Source: CAVVDT01 sp963747005 (lineage in GTDB: Bacteria > Pseudomonadota > Alphaproteobacteria > Rhizobiales > Aestuariivirgaceae). Taken from it: DNA of 64,000 nucleotides. A program made the translations under genes and the position numbers. The stretch spans positions 124,001 to 188,000 of the forward strand of contig CAVVDT010000008.1 of the NCBI GenBank assembly GCA_963747005.1, written 5' to 3'. The notes below the pieces were generated by a model that saw only the letters and a program-made list of their open reading frames with translations, had not been told where the DNA came from and ran no database searches. The first letter of the stretch is position 1. Each line of letters starts with the position of its first letter. This document shows positions 26,154-35,566 of this stretch, piece by piece.

Positions 26154-27224
26154 ATGGCAGGGGTCGAACTCAAGAACGTGACCAAGGCGTACGGCCCGGT
26201 GGTTGCCGTCGAAAAGGCCGAAGTGACCTTCGATGAGGGCTCGTTCACAACGCTGCTTGGACCCTCCGGCTGCGGCAAGACAACCATCCTGCGCATGATC
26301 GCCGGTCTTGAGGCAACCACCGCCGGCGACATCGAAATCGGCGGCCGGCGCATCAACGATGTGCCGATCCACAAGCGCAACCTTGGCCTGGTGTTCCAGA
26401 ACTACGCACTGTTCCCCCACAAGACCATCGAACAGAACATCGCCTTCGGGCTGAAATATCGTGGTGTCAGTCGCGCCGATGCGCGCGACAAGGTAAAGCG
26501 CGCCCTCGATATCGTGCGCCTGCCCGGCGTGGAAGACCGCTACCCCACGCAATTGTCGGGCGGCCAGCAACAGCGTATCGCGCTCGCCCGGGCCATCGTC
26601 ATCGAGCCGGACGTGCTGTTGTTAGATGAACCGCTTTCGGCACTCGATGCCAACCTGCGCGAGGAAATGCGGGTCGAGCTCAAGACCATCCAGCGCCGCA
26701 TCGGCGTCACCACGGTGTTCGTCACCCACGACCAGTCCGAGGCGCTGGCCTTGTCCGACAAGATCGTCGTCATGAGCGAGGGCCACGTGGAGCAGACCGG
26801 CTCGCCGCAGCAGGTCTACGGCCGGCCGGCCTCGCAGTTCGTCGCCCGCTTTCTCGGCAACGCCAACATTCTTTCGGCCAAGGTCGTCGCCGCGAGCGCC
26901 AAGGCGATCCGGGTCAGCGTCGACGGGCTGGGCGAGGTGACGGTCGAAGGCGAGAAGGCTGATGTCGGCGACGAGGTCTTCGTGGTGATGCGGGCGGAAA
27001 ACCTGCGGTTGGAGCCGGCCGGCAAGTCTCGTTCCAGCACCGGCAACCGTTTTCAGGGTACCGTCACGGCCGTCGACTATCAGGGCCAGGTCGCCCGTTA
27101 CTTCATCACCATCGGCGATCATTCGCTCGAAGCCATCAACGGCATCGACGGCAGCCCGCTTATTGAAGGCACCAAGGTCGCGGCCGCCATCCGGCCTGCC
27201 GATATCGTGCTGCTGGCAAGCTGA
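26154..27224 (+). CDS. ABC transporter ATP-binding protein, PotA-like
   Basis: A 356-residue ATPase. Walker A is GPSGCGKTT, the signature is LSGGQQQRIALARA, Walker B is VLLLDEPLSALD and the H-loop is VFVTHDQSEA. The C-terminal third (from about residue 240) is a TOBE regulatory domain. It energises the PotBC-like channel encoded upstream. It is the last gene of the operon and ends 40 bases before a convergent oxidoreductase gene. Confidence 0.92.
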   Translation: MAGVELKNVTKAYGPVVAVEKAEVTFDEGSFTTLLGPSGCGKTTILRMIAGLEATTAGDIEIGGRRINDVPIHKRNLGLVFQNYALFPHKTIEQNIAFGLKYRGVSRADARDKVKRALDIVRLPGVEDRYPTQLSGGQQQRIALARAIVIEPDVLLLDEPLSALDANLREEMRVELKTIQRRIGVTTVFVTHDQSEALALSDKIVVMSEGHVEQTGSPQQVYGRPASQFVARFLGNANILSAKVVAASAKAIRVSVDGLGEVTVEGEKADVGDEVFVVMRAENLRLEPAGKSRSSTGNRFQGTVTAVDYQGQVARYFITIGDHSLEAINGIDGSPLIEGTKVAAAIRPADIVLLAS

Positions 27225-27264
27225 CGCTCAGCGAGGGGCGAGCCAACGGGCACGACTCTCGCCC

Positions 27265-28566
27265 TCATCCGTCCTTGCGCGACAACCAGCGCATGGCCAA
27301 CGGCACGAACCAGGCATTGCCGCTGTAAAGGGGGACGGTGGCGAATGGCCGGTCGGCGAATGCCGAAGGCTCAACCTCGCGCCCGAGCATGCGCTCAGCC
27401 GACTTGATGCCGAACCAGGTGCCCATGGGAACGCCGGCAAAGCAGTAGCCGGCGGCATAGTGGATGCCGTCATGGCAGCCCAGATGCGGGTAGAGATCGA
27501 AGCTGCCGGCGCAACGCCCGGTCCACACATTGTCGATCCTGACGTCGGCCATGGCGGGGAAAATGCGCCCCAGACGCCGCCGCAGCCTTGCTGCCATGTG
27601 GCTAAGATCCTGATGGCGTTCACCGGTCAGTCCGCCGAACACGATGCGGCGAGGATCATCGGGTGCGCGACGCACGAAATCCACGTTGAAGTTCCAGTCG
27701 ATGAAGGTGCGGTCACCCGGCAGCAGCCGCGCCACTAGCGCCTGGGGCAACGCTTCGGTGGCGATCATGTAGGCATCGAACGGTATGAGGCGGCGCGTCA
27801 GCCATGGAAAGGCAGCGCCCGAATAACCGTTGGTGGCGACCAGTACCTGTCGGGCCTTGAGCGAGCCGCGCGACGTGCCGACATCGAAGCCGTCGCCGTC
27901 GCGCCCGACGGAGGTGACCGCCGTTCCGTCATGCAGCGCCGCACCCTCCCGTCTGGCAGCGGCAAGCAGGCCCAGATGGTATTTCCCCGGATGCAGACCG
28001 GCATGATCGGGGATCACGGCGCCGCCGTAATAGCGTTCGGTATCGATCTCGGCCGACTGCTCGCTGCGGGAGAGCATGGAAAACCCTTCACCCAGATGAC
28101 GGCGGCGCAGCTCCAGTTCGCGCGCCAGATGGTCGTACTGGGCTGGTGTGGCCGCCATGGTGAAGCGCCCCTGCTGTTTCAGGTCGCAGTCGATCCTTTC
28201 ATCAGCCACCGTGGCCAGAACGCTGTCGAAGGCGCAGTGCAATTCGCGATAGACCTGGACAGCCCGTTCCAGACCGTCGGCCTGCATGATGTCGCCGAAC
28301 CCGTGCTTCAGGGTGCGCCCGACATAGCCGGCATTGCGTGAACTGGCGCCCTCGCCGATGCGGCCTGAGTCCAGCACCAGCACCTGCCGGCCGGCACGCG
28401 CCAGGTGGAGAGCCGCCACCATGCCGGTGAAGCCTGAGCCGACGATGGCCACATCGGTCCTTGCAGGCAGCGCCGGCGTCGCTTCCCGCGGCCTTGGAGC
28501 GGCGCGCCACCAGTAAGGATCGTGGTGGGTTTCAACCGTGAGGCCGCTAGCATGCGCCTCGCTCAT
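27265..28566 (-). CDS. FAD-dependent oxidoreductase (DAO family), amine or amino-acid oxidase type
   Basis: A 433-residue DAO-superfamily flavoprotein. The ADP-binding motif is IVGSGFTGMVAALHLARAG (about residues 40-58). It resembles gamma-glutamylputrescine oxidase and D-amino-acid or sarcosine oxidases: an N-terminal HDPYWWRAAPRP leader, SSRNAGYVG for flavin contact, and C-terminal GYCFAGVPMGTWFG. It overlaps the upstream dehydrogenase gene by four bases, and the pair converges on the PotABCD-like operon. Oxidation of an imported polyamine or opine is a reasonable inference but not shown. Confidence 0.82.
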   Translation of the reverse strand: MSEAHASGLTVETHHDPYWWRAAPRPREATPALPARTDVAIVGSGFTGMVAALHLARAGRQVLVLDSGRIGEGASSRNAGYVGRTLKHGFGDIMQADGLERAVQVYRELHCAFDSVLATVADERIDCDLKQQGRFTMAATPAQYDHLARELELRRRHLGEGFSMLSRSEQSAEIDTERYYGGAVIPDHAGLHPGKYHLGLLAAARREGAALHDGTAVTSVGRDGDGFDVGTSRGSLKARQVLVATNGYSGAAFPWLTRRLIPFDAYMIATEALPQALVARLLPGDRTFIDWNFNVDFVRRAPDDPRRIVFGGLTGERHQDLSHMAARLRRRLGRIFPAMADVRIDNVWTGRCAGSFDLYPHLGCHDGIHYAAGYCFAGVPMGTWFGIKSAERMLGREVEPSAFADRPFATVPLYSGNAWFVPLAMRWLSRKDG

Positions 28567-29519
28567 TTGCGCGCGTCGCGATCGTGCTTCAACCAGCGGA
28601 AGAGTTCATCCATGCGCGCCTTGACCAGCGCCTCGCCATCGCGCTTCGTCCAGTCATAGAGGCCACGGCCATTGGCGAGGCCGTTGGCGCCGTCAGCCAC
28701 CAGGTCGGCGATGGCCTGCGGCGGCTCGGCGGACGTATCGAGGTCGGGGATCAGCGACTTGCCGAAATGGTACATGGTGTAGAGGCCACCGACATCGGCC
28801 GATTCGATGGGGCCGGTCACCGCCACGCGGCGGCCGAAGCTGTTGCGCACCACGGCATCGATGGCATCGGCGCTGGCGATACCCGCCGCCCACAGTGCCC
28901 AGGCCTCGCGCAGCATGGCGAATTGCAGCCGGTTGCCGATGAAGCCGGGAATTTCGCGGTCGATGACGACGGGTTCCTTGCCGGTGATGCGGATGGCATC
29001 GCATGCCCATGCCACGACTTCCGGTGCCGTTTTCGGACCCCCGCACACCTCGACCAGCGGGATGAGCTGCGGCGGGTACCAGAAATGCGTGGCGATCACC
29101 CGGCCCGGGTTCCTGACCCGCGCAACCAGCGCCGAGGCAGGTTGGCCGCTTGACGATCCCAGCACCGCAGGAGGAGGGCATAAGGCATCGAGGCGTTCGA
29201 AGATGTCGAGCTTGAGGGGCAGATCCTCGGTGACCGCCTCGATGACGAAATCAGCGCCGGCGGCATCTTCCAGCCTGGTGCTGGGCGTCACCCGGGCGAT
29301 GATGGCATCGACGTCGCCCGACGCCACCAGACCGTGGGCAACGAATTCGCCGAGGCTGGCCCGCATCCGCTCGATGGCTTTTTCCAGGCTCTCCTTGTTG
29401 CGCCCGATCAGCGTGACCGGAACGCCCCCTGCAGCAAACACCTGCGCCACGCCATGGCCGATGATGCCATTGCCGATCACCGCCAGGCGCTTGAATTCAC
29501 GTGGCACCTCATAGTTCAT
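28563..29519 (-). CDS. 3-hydroxyacyl-CoA dehydrogenase-family NAD oxidoreductase (carnitine- or gulonate-dehydrogenase-like)
   Basis: A 318-residue dehydrogenase with N-terminal Rossmann motif VIGNGIIGHGVAQVFAAGG and conserved catalytic regions: SSSGQPASALV, the histidine in ATHFWYPPQLIPLVEV, and IPGFIGNRLQFAMLREAW. Members without a thiolase or hydratase partner usually oxidise small hydroxy acids such as carnitine, gulonate or hydroxybutyrate. It is translationally coupled to the FAD oxidoreductase, which suggests two consecutive steps on the same substrate. The start is supported by an AGGAGA-like sequence just upstream. Confidence 0.85.
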   Translation of the reverse strand: MNYEVPREFKRLAVIGNGIIGHGVAQVFAAGGVPVTLIGRNKESLEKAIERMRASLGEFVAHGLVASGDVDAIIARVTPSTRLEDAAGADFVIEAVTEDLPLKLDIFERLDALCPPPAVLGSSSGQPASALVARVRNPGRVIATHFWYPPQLIPLVEVCGGPKTAPEVVAWACDAIRITGKEPVVIDREIPGFIGNRLQFAMLREAWALWAAGIASADAIDAVVRNSFGRRVAVTGPIESADVGGLYTMYHFGKSLIPDLDTSAEPPQAIADLVADGANGLANGRGLYDWTKRDGEALVKARMDELFRWLKHDRDARK

Positions 29520-29664
29520 CGTACCGGTCTCCTTTCCACTCCAGTCTGTTGAGTATCAGGGTTATGGCGCCGAAGCCAAATGCAACCGCCATTCGCTGTG
29601 TGATTTCAAGCGCGTTTGTGCTTCTATCGACCGCAATAGCGTAGAAGAATTTCGGGTAGGCGTC

Positions 29665-30948
29665 TTGTTCGCGCAGCTGTCAGGTAGGCGGGGAGCGCTC
29701 TGTGCAGCGCTGTTGACGTTATGGCTGGGTGCGGCCATGGCGGCACCTGCCGTGGCGGGATCCGCTGCCGACGCCGCGCTCAGCAAATATTACGAACTCA
29801 AGCTCAGGCACGATCCGCACGCCCGCCAGGCCATCGAGGCCGCCGCGCGGCAATTCCCTGGCAATCTCACCATTTGGCTTGAAAGCGGCTACGCAGCGCT
29901 GGCGGTCAAGGACAATGTTGCCGCGCGCCGGGCGTTCACCATGGCGGTCAGGCTGGCCCCGCGCCGCGTCGATCTGTGGAAGCAGCTGGGCTACATCGAC
30001 ATCAACCTGAAGGAAACCGACGCGGCCATCGATGCCTTCGAGCACGCAAGCCGCCTGGCGCCTAACGATCAGACCCTGCTGTTGCAACTCGCTTATCTGC
30101 AGGATCAAAAAGGCGCCCGGCGGACGGCGACGGAGCTGTTTCACCAAGTCATGTACGGCAGCGACAGGCAAAAGGCGAAGATCGGCTGCCAGGCCTATTC
30201 GAACCTGCGCGGCCTGCCGGAAAAGGTGTTGCCGGAACCCTGGTTCGGGGAATTCTCCGCCACGCCGGAATATCTCAACCACGACAGCCTGGGGACCATA
30301 TCGAGCACTTTCCGCATCGGGCAGCATTTCGGCGGCGACACCTACATCGACGTCTATGGACTGGGACGGCTCAACGCCGACACCAAGTCCGGCAAGACCA
30401 CTTCAGGCTCGCAGTTGTTTATCGACAATTATGCAGAACTGGGCGCCGGCATTCGTGCCAAGCCGTTGGCTGACTTGCCCGTTGTTCTGTATGTCGAATC
30501 CGGTGCCGCCTACGATCTGGTCACTCAGAACAGGAAGCGCCTGCGCGGCGATTTCCGGGCCGTTGCGGCCTATTACGATGAATGGAACATGGGTCTCGAC
30601 TGCAATTCATCGAGCCGTTTCCCGTTCCGCCCGGTGGCGGATGCCTACGCCGATGCGGGCTATTATACCCGCTACGACAATTTCCTCACCTCCGCCCGCG
30701 TGCGGCCGGGGCTCAGGCTGTTCGAGACAGACACCTCGGCGATCGATCTTTATGGCATTGCCTCGGCTAACTGGGATTCGAGGGGCGTAGCCTCCAATCG
30801 CTTCTTCGAACTGGGCATGGGTGTCGCCCTTCGCCTCTACGAGCCGACCCGCCTGGTGCTGCGGCTCGAAGGCGTCAGGAATTTCGCCACCAACGCGCCC
30901 GACTACACCAGCTTGCGCGTCCTTCTGGATTATTCGCTGGACTTCTGA
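29665..30948 (+). CDS. TPR protein with C-terminal outer-membrane barrel, NfrA-like
   Basis: A 427-residue exported protein. The TTG start gives a good Sec signal peptide (RRGALCAALLTLWLGAAMAAPAVA); the only in-frame ATG nearby, at 29737, would cut the signal in half. TPR-like helices run from about residue 35 to 160 (AFTMAVRLAPRRVDLWKQLGYI, AFEHASRLAPNDQTLLLQLAYL). From about residue 190 the pattern changes to alternating amphipathic strands and ends in LLDYSLDF, a terminal aromatic typical of outer-membrane barrels. NfrA/PgaA/BcsC-type proteins share this layout and export polymers. No synthase gene adjoins it, so its cargo is unknown. Confidence 0.65.
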   Translation: MFAQLSGRRGALCAALLTLWLGAAMAAPAVAGSAADAALSKYYELKLRHDPHARQAIEAAARQFPGNLTIWLESGYAALAVKDNVAARRAFTMAVRLAPRRVDLWKQLGYIDINLKETDAAIDAFEHASRLAPNDQTLLLQLAYLQDQKGARRTATELFHQVMYGSDRQKAKIGCQAYSNLRGLPEKVLPEPWFGEFSATPEYLNHDSLGTISSTFRIGQHFGGDTYIDVYGLGRLNADTKSGKTTSGSQLFIDNYAELGAGIRAKPLADLPVVLYVESGAAYDLVTQNRKRLRGDFRAVAAYYDEWNMGLDCNSSSRFPFRPVADAYADAGYYTRYDNFLTSARVRPGLRLFETDTSAIDLYGIASANWDSRGVASNRFFELGMGVALRLYEPTRLVLRLEGVRNFATNAPDYTSLRVLLDYSLDF

Positions 30949-31104
30949 CACCCCGGACCGCGCATACCACCTGCTTGCCATCCCATGGCCATGCCGATAG
31001 CATCGATCCAACAAGCCGTGTCTCATCGCCGCCTGATCCGCCAGACCGGGGTTGGGCGCTGGAATTCACGGGAATATCAAGGGGAGGGCGCCGCGGCGCG
31101 TACG

Positions 31105-33837
31105 ATGACCGACAGGACCCCCGGACTGGCCGACTATTATAGTGGCGCACAGTTGCGTATCGACCGCTGGACTTCCCTCAAGTCCGCCACGGCCCGGCTG
31201 GCCGAAGTAACCGGAACGCGAGATCGCGAAAAACTGATCGCCAAAGTCCGCAGCCTCATTGCCTCGCTTGAACCGATCGAGATGTACTGGGCCTTTCCCG
31301 GCCGCCACGCCTTCGAGGCCCTGCGCGTGCTGCTTGCCGAAGAGCGTCATGGCGAAATGGCAAGACGGGTGCGCGCCATCGTCAGGGCACTGCACTCGGG
31401 CAGCTACCGCCATCACCTGCGCCCCAGCGAACCGCAGGAAGAGCGTGAGGAAATAGAACGGCGCGAGGAGATCGCCGAATACCTGCCCAGCGACCGGCCC
31501 TATTTCGAGGTGCTGGTGGTCGACGTGATGAGCCACGCCCAGCAGGATTTGCAGCGCGTGGCGCTTGCCCAGATGCGCAAGGCCGACGACCGCTTCATTT
31601 ACGAGCCGGTGGTGGTGCCCAGCGTCGAGGACGCGGTGATCGCCGTCCTCTTCAACCACAATATCCAGTCGGTCATCATCCGCCCCGGTCTCGACCTCGG
31701 GTCATCGAACCAGTTGCCGGTTCTGAAACGCTACCTCAACCGGGTGGGTGATGAAGCGATCGAGGAGATCGAGCCCGACGACTATGGCCCCGAACTGTGC
31801 CGCCTGATCCACAAGGTGCGCCCGGAGATCGACGTCTTTCTGGTGACCGACCAGTCGGTCGAGGACATTGCCGGGCGCGATCTCGGGGGCTGTCGGCGGG
31901 TGTTCTACAATCAGGAAGACTATTTCGAGCTGCACCTCAATATCCTGAGGGGGGTACAGTCGCGCTACCAGACGCCGTTCTTTACTGCCCTCAAGGAATA
32001 TTCCAAGCAGCCGACCGGCGTGTTCCATGCCATGCCGATCTCGCGCGGCAAGTCGATCACCCGCTCGCACTGGATCCGTGACATGGGCGATTTCTACGGC
32101 ATGAACATCTTCCTGGCGGAAACCTCGGCCACCTCGGGCGGGCTCGACAGCCTGCTGGAACCGCACGGACCGATCAAGCGCGCCCAGGAACTGGCAGCCC
32201 GGGCCTTCGGGGCAAAGCAGACCTTCTTTGCCACCAACGGCACCTCGACCTGCAACAAGATCGTGGTACAGGCCATCGTCAGGCCCGGCGACATCGTGCT
32301 GGTCGACCGCGACTGCCACAAATCGCATCACTACGGCATGGTCCTGGCGGGCGCCCAGGTCGTCTATCTCGACAGCTATCCCCTGTCGGAATTTTCCATG
32401 TACGGCGCCGTGCCGCTCGCCGAGATCAAGGCGAAGCTCATGGACCTGAAGAAGGCCGGCAAGCTGCATCGCGTGCGCATGCTGCTGCTCACCAACTGCA
32501 CCTTCGACGGCATCGTCTACAATGTCGAACGGGTGATGGAGGAATGCCTCGCCATCAAGCCCGACCTGGTGTTCCTGTGGGACGAGGCGTGGTTCGGCTT
32601 TGCCCGCTTCGGCCCCACCTACCGCCAGCGCACCGCCATGCATTGCGCCCAGATGCTGCGTGAGCGCTACCGCTCAGCCGCCTATCGCGAGGCTTACGAA
32701 GCGGCCAGGAAGGCGGACGCCGAGGATGGGCCAGGCATGCCCGATCCCGACAAGGTGCGCGTCAGGGTCTATGCCACCCAATCGACCCACAAGACGCTCA
32801 CTGCCCTGCGCCAGGGCTCGATGATCCATGTCCATGACCAGGATTTCAAAGGCGAGGTGGCCCAGGCCTTTCACGAAGCCTACATGACCCATACCTCGAC
32901 CTCGCCCAATTACCAGATTATTGCCTCCCTCGATGTCGGCCGCCGCCAGGTGGAGCTGGAGGGCTTCGAACTGGTGCAAAAGCAGGTCGAGGCCGCCATG
33001 GCCATGCGCAAGGCCATCGCCTCCCACCCGTTGCTGAAGAAGTATTTCAAGGTGCTGACGGTGCGCGATCTCATCGCGCCTGAATACCGCGCTTCGGGGA
33101 TAGAAACCTACTGGGACCCCGAACACGGCTGGAATGATACCTGGGATGCCTGGGCGGAGGACGAATTCGCGCTCGATGCCACCCGCATTACCCTGGCGGT
33201 TGGCGGCACCGGCTTCGACGGCGACACCTTCAAGACCGAAGTGCTGATGGACCGCTACGGCATCCAGATCAACAAGACGTCGCGCAACACGGTGCTGTTC
33301 ATGACCAATATCGGCACCACGCGCTCATCGGTCGCCTATCTGATCGAGGTGCTGGTGCAGTTCGCCAAGGAACTGGACAACCAGATGGAGGATGCCAGCC
33401 CCATGGAGCGACTGGCCTTCGACCGTCGCGTCAAGGCGCTCACGAGGGACCTGCCACCGCTTCCCGATTTCAGCTGCTTCCACGAGCGCTTTCGCGCCAA
33501 TGACGGAACGGGGACGCCGGAAGGCGACATCCGCGAAGCTTTCTTCCTCGCCTATGACGAGGACAAGTGCGAATACTTTCCGCTATGGGGCGCCGAACTG
33601 GAAGACGAGATGGAAAAGGGGCGCGAACTGGTTTCCACCTCTTTCGTCATCCCCTATCCGCCGGGCTTTCCGATCCTCGTGCCGGGACAGGTCCTGTCGC
33701 GCGACGTGCTGCAATTCATGCGCAAGCTTGACGTTAAGGAAATCCATGGCTACGAGCCCGAGCTGGGCCTGCGGGTATTCAAGGCCAAGGCCCTGAAAAT
33801 CGAAAAAGCCGGCGCCCGGATCGCCGCCGCGGAGTGA
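31105..33837 (+). CDS. Orn/Lys/Arg decarboxylase (PLP-dependent, fold I), long form
   Basis: A 910-residue PLP decarboxylase of the biodegradative arginine/ornithine/lysine class. The Schiff-base lysine is Lys563 in STHKTLTALRQGS. Other visible parts are the wing domain beginning RPYFEVLVVDVM (about residue 131), GTSTCNKIV and FLWDEAWFGFARF in the PLP domain, and a C-terminal domain with VIPYPPGFPILVPGQVL. The first 130 residues are an extra region not found in the usual 700-780-residue enzymes. The ATG at 31105 is used; AGGGGAGGG lies rather far upstream (about 17 bases), so the start is less certain. It probably makes agmatine or putrescine, consistent with the polyamine-type transporter nearby. 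Confidence 0.88.
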   Translation: MTDRTPGLADYYSGAQLRIDRWTSLKSATARLAEVTGTRDREKLIAKVRSLIASLEPIEMYWAFPGRHAFEALRVLLAEERHGEMARRVRAIVRALHSGSYRHHLRPSEPQEEREEIERREEIAEYLPSDRPYFEVLVVDVMSHAQQDLQRVALAQMRKADDRFIYEPVVVPSVEDAVIAVLFNHNIQSVIIRPGLDLGSSNQLPVLKRYLNRVGDEAIEEIEPDDYGPELCRLIHKVRPEIDVFLVTDQSVEDIAGRDLGGCRRVFYNQEDYFELHLNILRGVQSRYQTPFFTALKEYSKQPTGVFHAMPISRGKSITRSHWIRDMGDFYGMNIFLAETSATSGGLDSLLEPHGPIKRAQELAARAFGAKQTFFATNGTSTCNKIVVQAIVRPGDIVLVDRDCHKSHHYGMVLAGAQVVYLDSYPLSEFSMYGAVPLAEIKAKLMDLKKAGKLHRVRMLLLTNCTFDGIVYNVERVMEECLAIKPDLVFLWDEAWFGFARFGPTYRQRTAMHCAQMLRERYRSAAYREAYEAARKADAEDGPGMPDPDKVRVRVYATQSTHKTLTALRQGSMIHVHDQDFKGEVAQAFHEAYMTHTSTSPNYQIIASLDVGRRQVELEGFELVQKQVEAAMAMRKAIASHPLLKKYFKVLTVRDLIAPEYRASGIETYWDPEHGWNDTWDAWAEDEFALDATRITLAVGGTGFDGDTFKTEVLMDRYGIQINKTSRNTVLFMTNIGTTRSSVAYLIEVLVQFAKELDNQMEDASPMERLAFDRRVKALTRDLPPLPDFSCFHERFRANDGTGTPEGDIREAFFLAYDEDKCEYFPLWGAELEDEMEKGRELVSTSFVIPYPPGFPILVPGQVLSRDVLQFMRKLDVKEIHGYEPELGLRVFKAKALKIEKAGARIAAAE

Positions 33838-33916
33838 GAGGCCCCCTGTTGCCCCCACAGACGCCACCCAAGTATGGTGCCGCTGGCTAAAGCAGGGGAT
33901 CGGGCAGGCAGCAGCG

Positions 33917-34945
33917 ATGGAAATCAGGTTCGAGGCGATCTCGGAAACCCGCCCGGGGGCGAAGTGGCAGGCGTTGTTCAACCGCCTGTGGCCGGCCTAT
34001 CGCACCTGGTATCTGAAGGATGCCATCGACAATCGCGCCACTTACCATGAAAGCACGCAGGCGCTCGAAAAGCACATGCCTGAGTTCGTTCCCGCCTATG
34101 AGAGACTGTGCGAACTGGCGGGCGGCGGCGACCTCGAGGCGCGCTTCTTGTCCCTCTACAAACCACCGCCCTATCTTTCCGGCTGCTCGCAGGCGGTATG
34201 GCCCGGGGAGCCGCCGTTCCTGGTGCGCAATTACGACTACAGCCCCGATGCCTTCGATGCGGTGGCGCTGAAGACGGCCTGGCTCGGCCGCCGGGTGATC
34301 GGCATGTGCGACTGCCTCGTCGGCCTGACCGACGGCATGAACGAGGATGGCCTCGTCTTGTCCCTCACCTTCGGCGGACGGCGGGTGGTAGGACCGGGGT
34401 TCGGTGTGCCGATCATCCTGCGCTATGTGCTGGAGACCTGCACCACGGCTCCAGAAGCCCTCAACGCGCTCGGTCGTATTCCCTGCCACATGTCCTACAA
34501 CGTCACCGCGCTCGACCTGCAGGGACGTTGCGGCACGGTCTATCTGGCGCCCGACCGCACCCCGCATATCTCATCGGCCATCGTTTCGACCAACCATCAG
34601 CGACGCGTCGAATGGGCGGGGCATGCCCTGGCCACCGCCTCGGTGGAGCGCGAGCGTTTCCTGCTGCGGCAACTGATGGAGCACAAGCCCTCGGGCCCCG
34701 ATCTGGTGGCAGGGTTTCTCAAGCCGCCGCTTTATTCCACCCAGTACAAGCGCGGCTTCGGCACGCTGTTCACCACCGTCTACGCACCGCGCGCGCGTCA
34801 CATGGATCTGCTGTGGCCGGGCCTCCACTGGCCCTTGCCGCTTGAAGGCTTCGTCGATGGCGAAAGGTTGGTGCGCTACCTCATGGCGCATGGCGCCGCG
34901 GCCCCCGGCCAGCAAACCGGTTCAGCCCCCAGCGCCCGTCTTTAG
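33917..34945 (+). CDS. C45-type Ntn hydrolase, linear amide C-N hydrolase family
   Basis: A 342-residue protein of the acyl-CoA:6-aminopenicillanic acid acyltransferase / C45 group. The expected nucleophile is Cys90 in YLSGCSQAVW, followed by FLVRNYDYSPDAFD, the RNYDY signature of the family. Members cleave themselves between Gly and Cys to expose the N-terminal cysteine, giving two chains of about 89 and 253 residues. No signal peptide is seen. It may hydrolyse an amide such as an acyl-amino acid or amidated polyamine; the substrate is unknown. The 3' end overlaps the convergent CGNR gene by 24 bases. Confidence 0.78.
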   Translation: MEIRFEAISETRPGAKWQALFNRLWPAYRTWYLKDAIDNRATYHESTQALEKHMPEFVPAYERLCELAGGGDLEARFLSLYKPPPYLSGCSQAVWPGEPPFLVRNYDYSPDAFDAVALKTAWLGRRVIGMCDCLVGLTDGMNEDGLVLSLTFGGRRVVGPGFGVPIILRYVLETCTTAPEALNALGRIPCHMSYNVTALDLQGRCGTVYLAPDRTPHISSAIVSTNHQRRVEWAGHALATASVERERFLLRQLMEHKPSGPDLVAGFLKPPLYSTQYKRGFGTLFTTVYAPRARHMDLLWPGLHWPLPLEGFVDGERLVRYLMAHGAAAPGQQTGSAPSARL

Positions 34946-35476
34946 CTTCTTCTTGTGGTAGTGCCGGCGTGCCTTGGCGCGATTGCCGCACATCGCGGAA
35001 ATGCACCAGCGTTTGGAATTGTTGCGGGTGCGGTCGATGAACAGCCAGCCGCAGCCGCCGCAGGCCTTGACCCGCACCGTCCATGGCGAAAACCTGAGCG
35101 CCACCGCCTCATCGAGGATCACCGCAAGCAGTTCGGGCAATGGCTTTGCTTCCAGCCCGGCCAGATTCCGGGCATAGAGCCGGACCAGCCGCCGCCACGC
35201 TGCCGATGTCTGCGCCTCATTCGACGGGCGGAAGTAGCCGTTGATCGCCTCGCGTACCGAAATGACGTCACGAAGGCACTCCGGCTCAACCGGTGCAACC
35301 TCGAGACCGGCGGCTGCCGCCCAGGCATCGACGTCGGCAACATGGCGGAAGCGATCCTCGCGGCGGCGGGCATCGAAGCGATAGACCACGGAATTGACGA
35401 AATCGAGGGCCGGCGAACCGGCAACGAAGTGATGGTCCTCCCAAACAAAGGCGCGCGTTGATGACGGCAGGGTCAC
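34922..35476 (-). CDS. CGNR zinc-finger (ABATE-domain) putative regulator
   Basis: A 184-residue protein with an N-terminal ABATE domain (HHFVAGSPALDFVNSV) and a C-terminal CGNR zinc finger, whose ligands are CGGCGWLFID and RWCISAMCGNR (C-x2-C and C-x4-C). A basic tail, RRHYHKKKLK, follows. These small proteins are thought to bind DNA as stress or metabolism regulators. It is divergent from the LivH-like gene across a 90-base gap and convergent with the C45 hydrolase, so it may regulate either neighbour. Confidence 0.85.
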   Translation of the reverse strand: MTLPSSTRAFVWEDHHFVAGSPALDFVNSVVYRFDARRREDRFRHVADVDAWAAAAGLEVAPVEPECLRDVISVREAINGYFRPSNEAQTSAAWRRLVRLYARNLAGLEAKPLPELLAVILDEAVALRFSPWTVRVKACGGCGWLFIDRTRNNSKRWCISAMCGNRAKARRHYHKKKLKTGAGG

Positions 35477-35566
35477 GGGTGGCGATTTCCATCTTATCCT
35501 TGACCATCAAACCTGATATAGATCGTCAAGTCAAAGGGGCACCCCGGCGCATCCTGCGGAGTTTTC

